Assembly (NCBI GenBank): GCA_021162125.1
Contig: JAGGZG010000212.1
Span: 1-5,830 of the forward strand
Length of the DNA stretch: 5,830 nt
Reading direction: 5' to 3'
Origin: Anaerolineae bacterium
GTDB taxonomy: Bacteria; Chloroflexota; Anaerolineae; JACIWR01
Part shown: positions 5,709 to 5,830 of the stretch, in pieces
Numbering within the stretch: the stretch's first letter is position 1
Layout: each line of letters begins with the position of its first letter
Program-made: the position numbers and the translations under genes
Notes under the pieces: generated by a model
What the model saw: the letters and a program-made list of their open reading frames with translations, nothing else
Databases searched by the model: none
Told to the model about the DNA's origin: nothing

Positions 5709-5748
5709 GGTGAGTGGCGTGGCCAGCGAATGGGAGAGCGGGAGTACG

Positions 5749-5769
5749 CAACACGCAACACGCAACACG
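5749..5769. repeat. Three tandem heptamers (CAACACG)
   Basis: Three perfect CAACACG units, preceded by GTACG exactly as at the 3891 array. They lie 30 bases upstream of the -35 box of the outward-reading promoter. The two arrays share sequence, orientation and left flank, so they belong to one dispersed repeat family. Confidence 0.9.
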
Positions 5770-5799
5770 TTTAGTTGACCAGTAGTCCCATCTGTCTAT

Positions 5800-5828
5800 T
5801 TGACAATGGCTTCATCTTTTGTTATAAT
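5800..5828 (+). promoter_or_regulatory. Full-consensus sigma70-type promoter reading out of the window
   Basis: TTGACA (5800-5805), a spacer of exactly 17 bases, and TATAAT (5823-5828) match the housekeeping consensus at all twelve positions. Transcription would begin just past the right edge, into a gene not seen here. A small dyad TGTC-N5-GACA (5793-5805) overlaps the -35 box and may be an operator. Confidence 0.85.
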
Positions 5829-5830
5829 GA

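Larger units (their letters stand above)
5555..5748. other. Intergenic region without a supported gene
   Basis: Apart from the two TTCGAC dyads, this stretch holds a small AT-rich tandem TTAAACA-TTAAACA (5655-5668). A plus-strand reading from a TTG at 5586 ends inside the heptamers and has no ribosome binding site, so I do not call it. Confidence 0.5.

Noticed and set aside
5586..5774. A 62-codon plus-strand frame from a TTG, ending in the heptamers
   Set aside because: There is no ribosome binding site, the start is a weak TTG, the C-terminal residues are translated repeat, and it crosses both TTCGAC dyads.

Overview
The window looks like a piece of a GC-rich bacterial chromosome, most probably a Chloroflexota (Anaerolineae-like) genome. 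This rests on style rather than on a marker gene: a large lipoprotein with Thr/Pro linkers joining beta-propeller modules, repeats pairing an 'SPxFxxDRT' motif with an Asp-box, a C-terminal 'GFGxVW...IGWA...F.GG' module, and intergenic runs of the heptamer CAACACG. The assignment is inference from memory and was not checked by search.

Layout, left to right. Positions 1-232 hold no gene. They contain a dense series of hairpins, the last of which (193-246) swallows the stop codon of the first gene. Positions 233-3871 (minus) encode a 1212-residue predicted surface lipoprotein: signal peptide and lipobox, about 14 YVTN-like propeller strands, five clear Asp-box (BNR-type) repeats plus a decayed sixth, and a two-copy C-terminal module. 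Positions 3872-3978 are a 107-base gap filled largely by seven tandem heptamers. Positions 3979-5310 (minus) encode a 443-residue P-loop ATPase of the archaeal-ATPase type with a C-terminal winged helix. Positions 5311-5830 are regulatory and repeat-rich: a promoter for the ATPase with an 18-base near-palindrome over its expected start point, a second identical palindrome 88 bases upstream, a possible 21-codon small ORF, two TTCGAC-N-GTCGAA dyads, three more heptamers, and a full-consensus sigma70-type promoter reading out of the right edge.

Transcription of the two large genes runs leftward. The ATPase comes first and the lipoprotein follows after 107 bases, so co-transcription is possible, but I see no functional link that proves they work together. 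The right-hand intergenic region appears divergent: one promoter fires left into the ATPase and one fires right into an unseen gene. No tRNA, rRNA, CRISPR array, transposase or clear rho-independent terminator was found. The most testable signals are the paired palindromes at the ATPase promoter and the several families of intergenic repeats. I do not see convincing evidence of a new defence or metabolic system inside this window.
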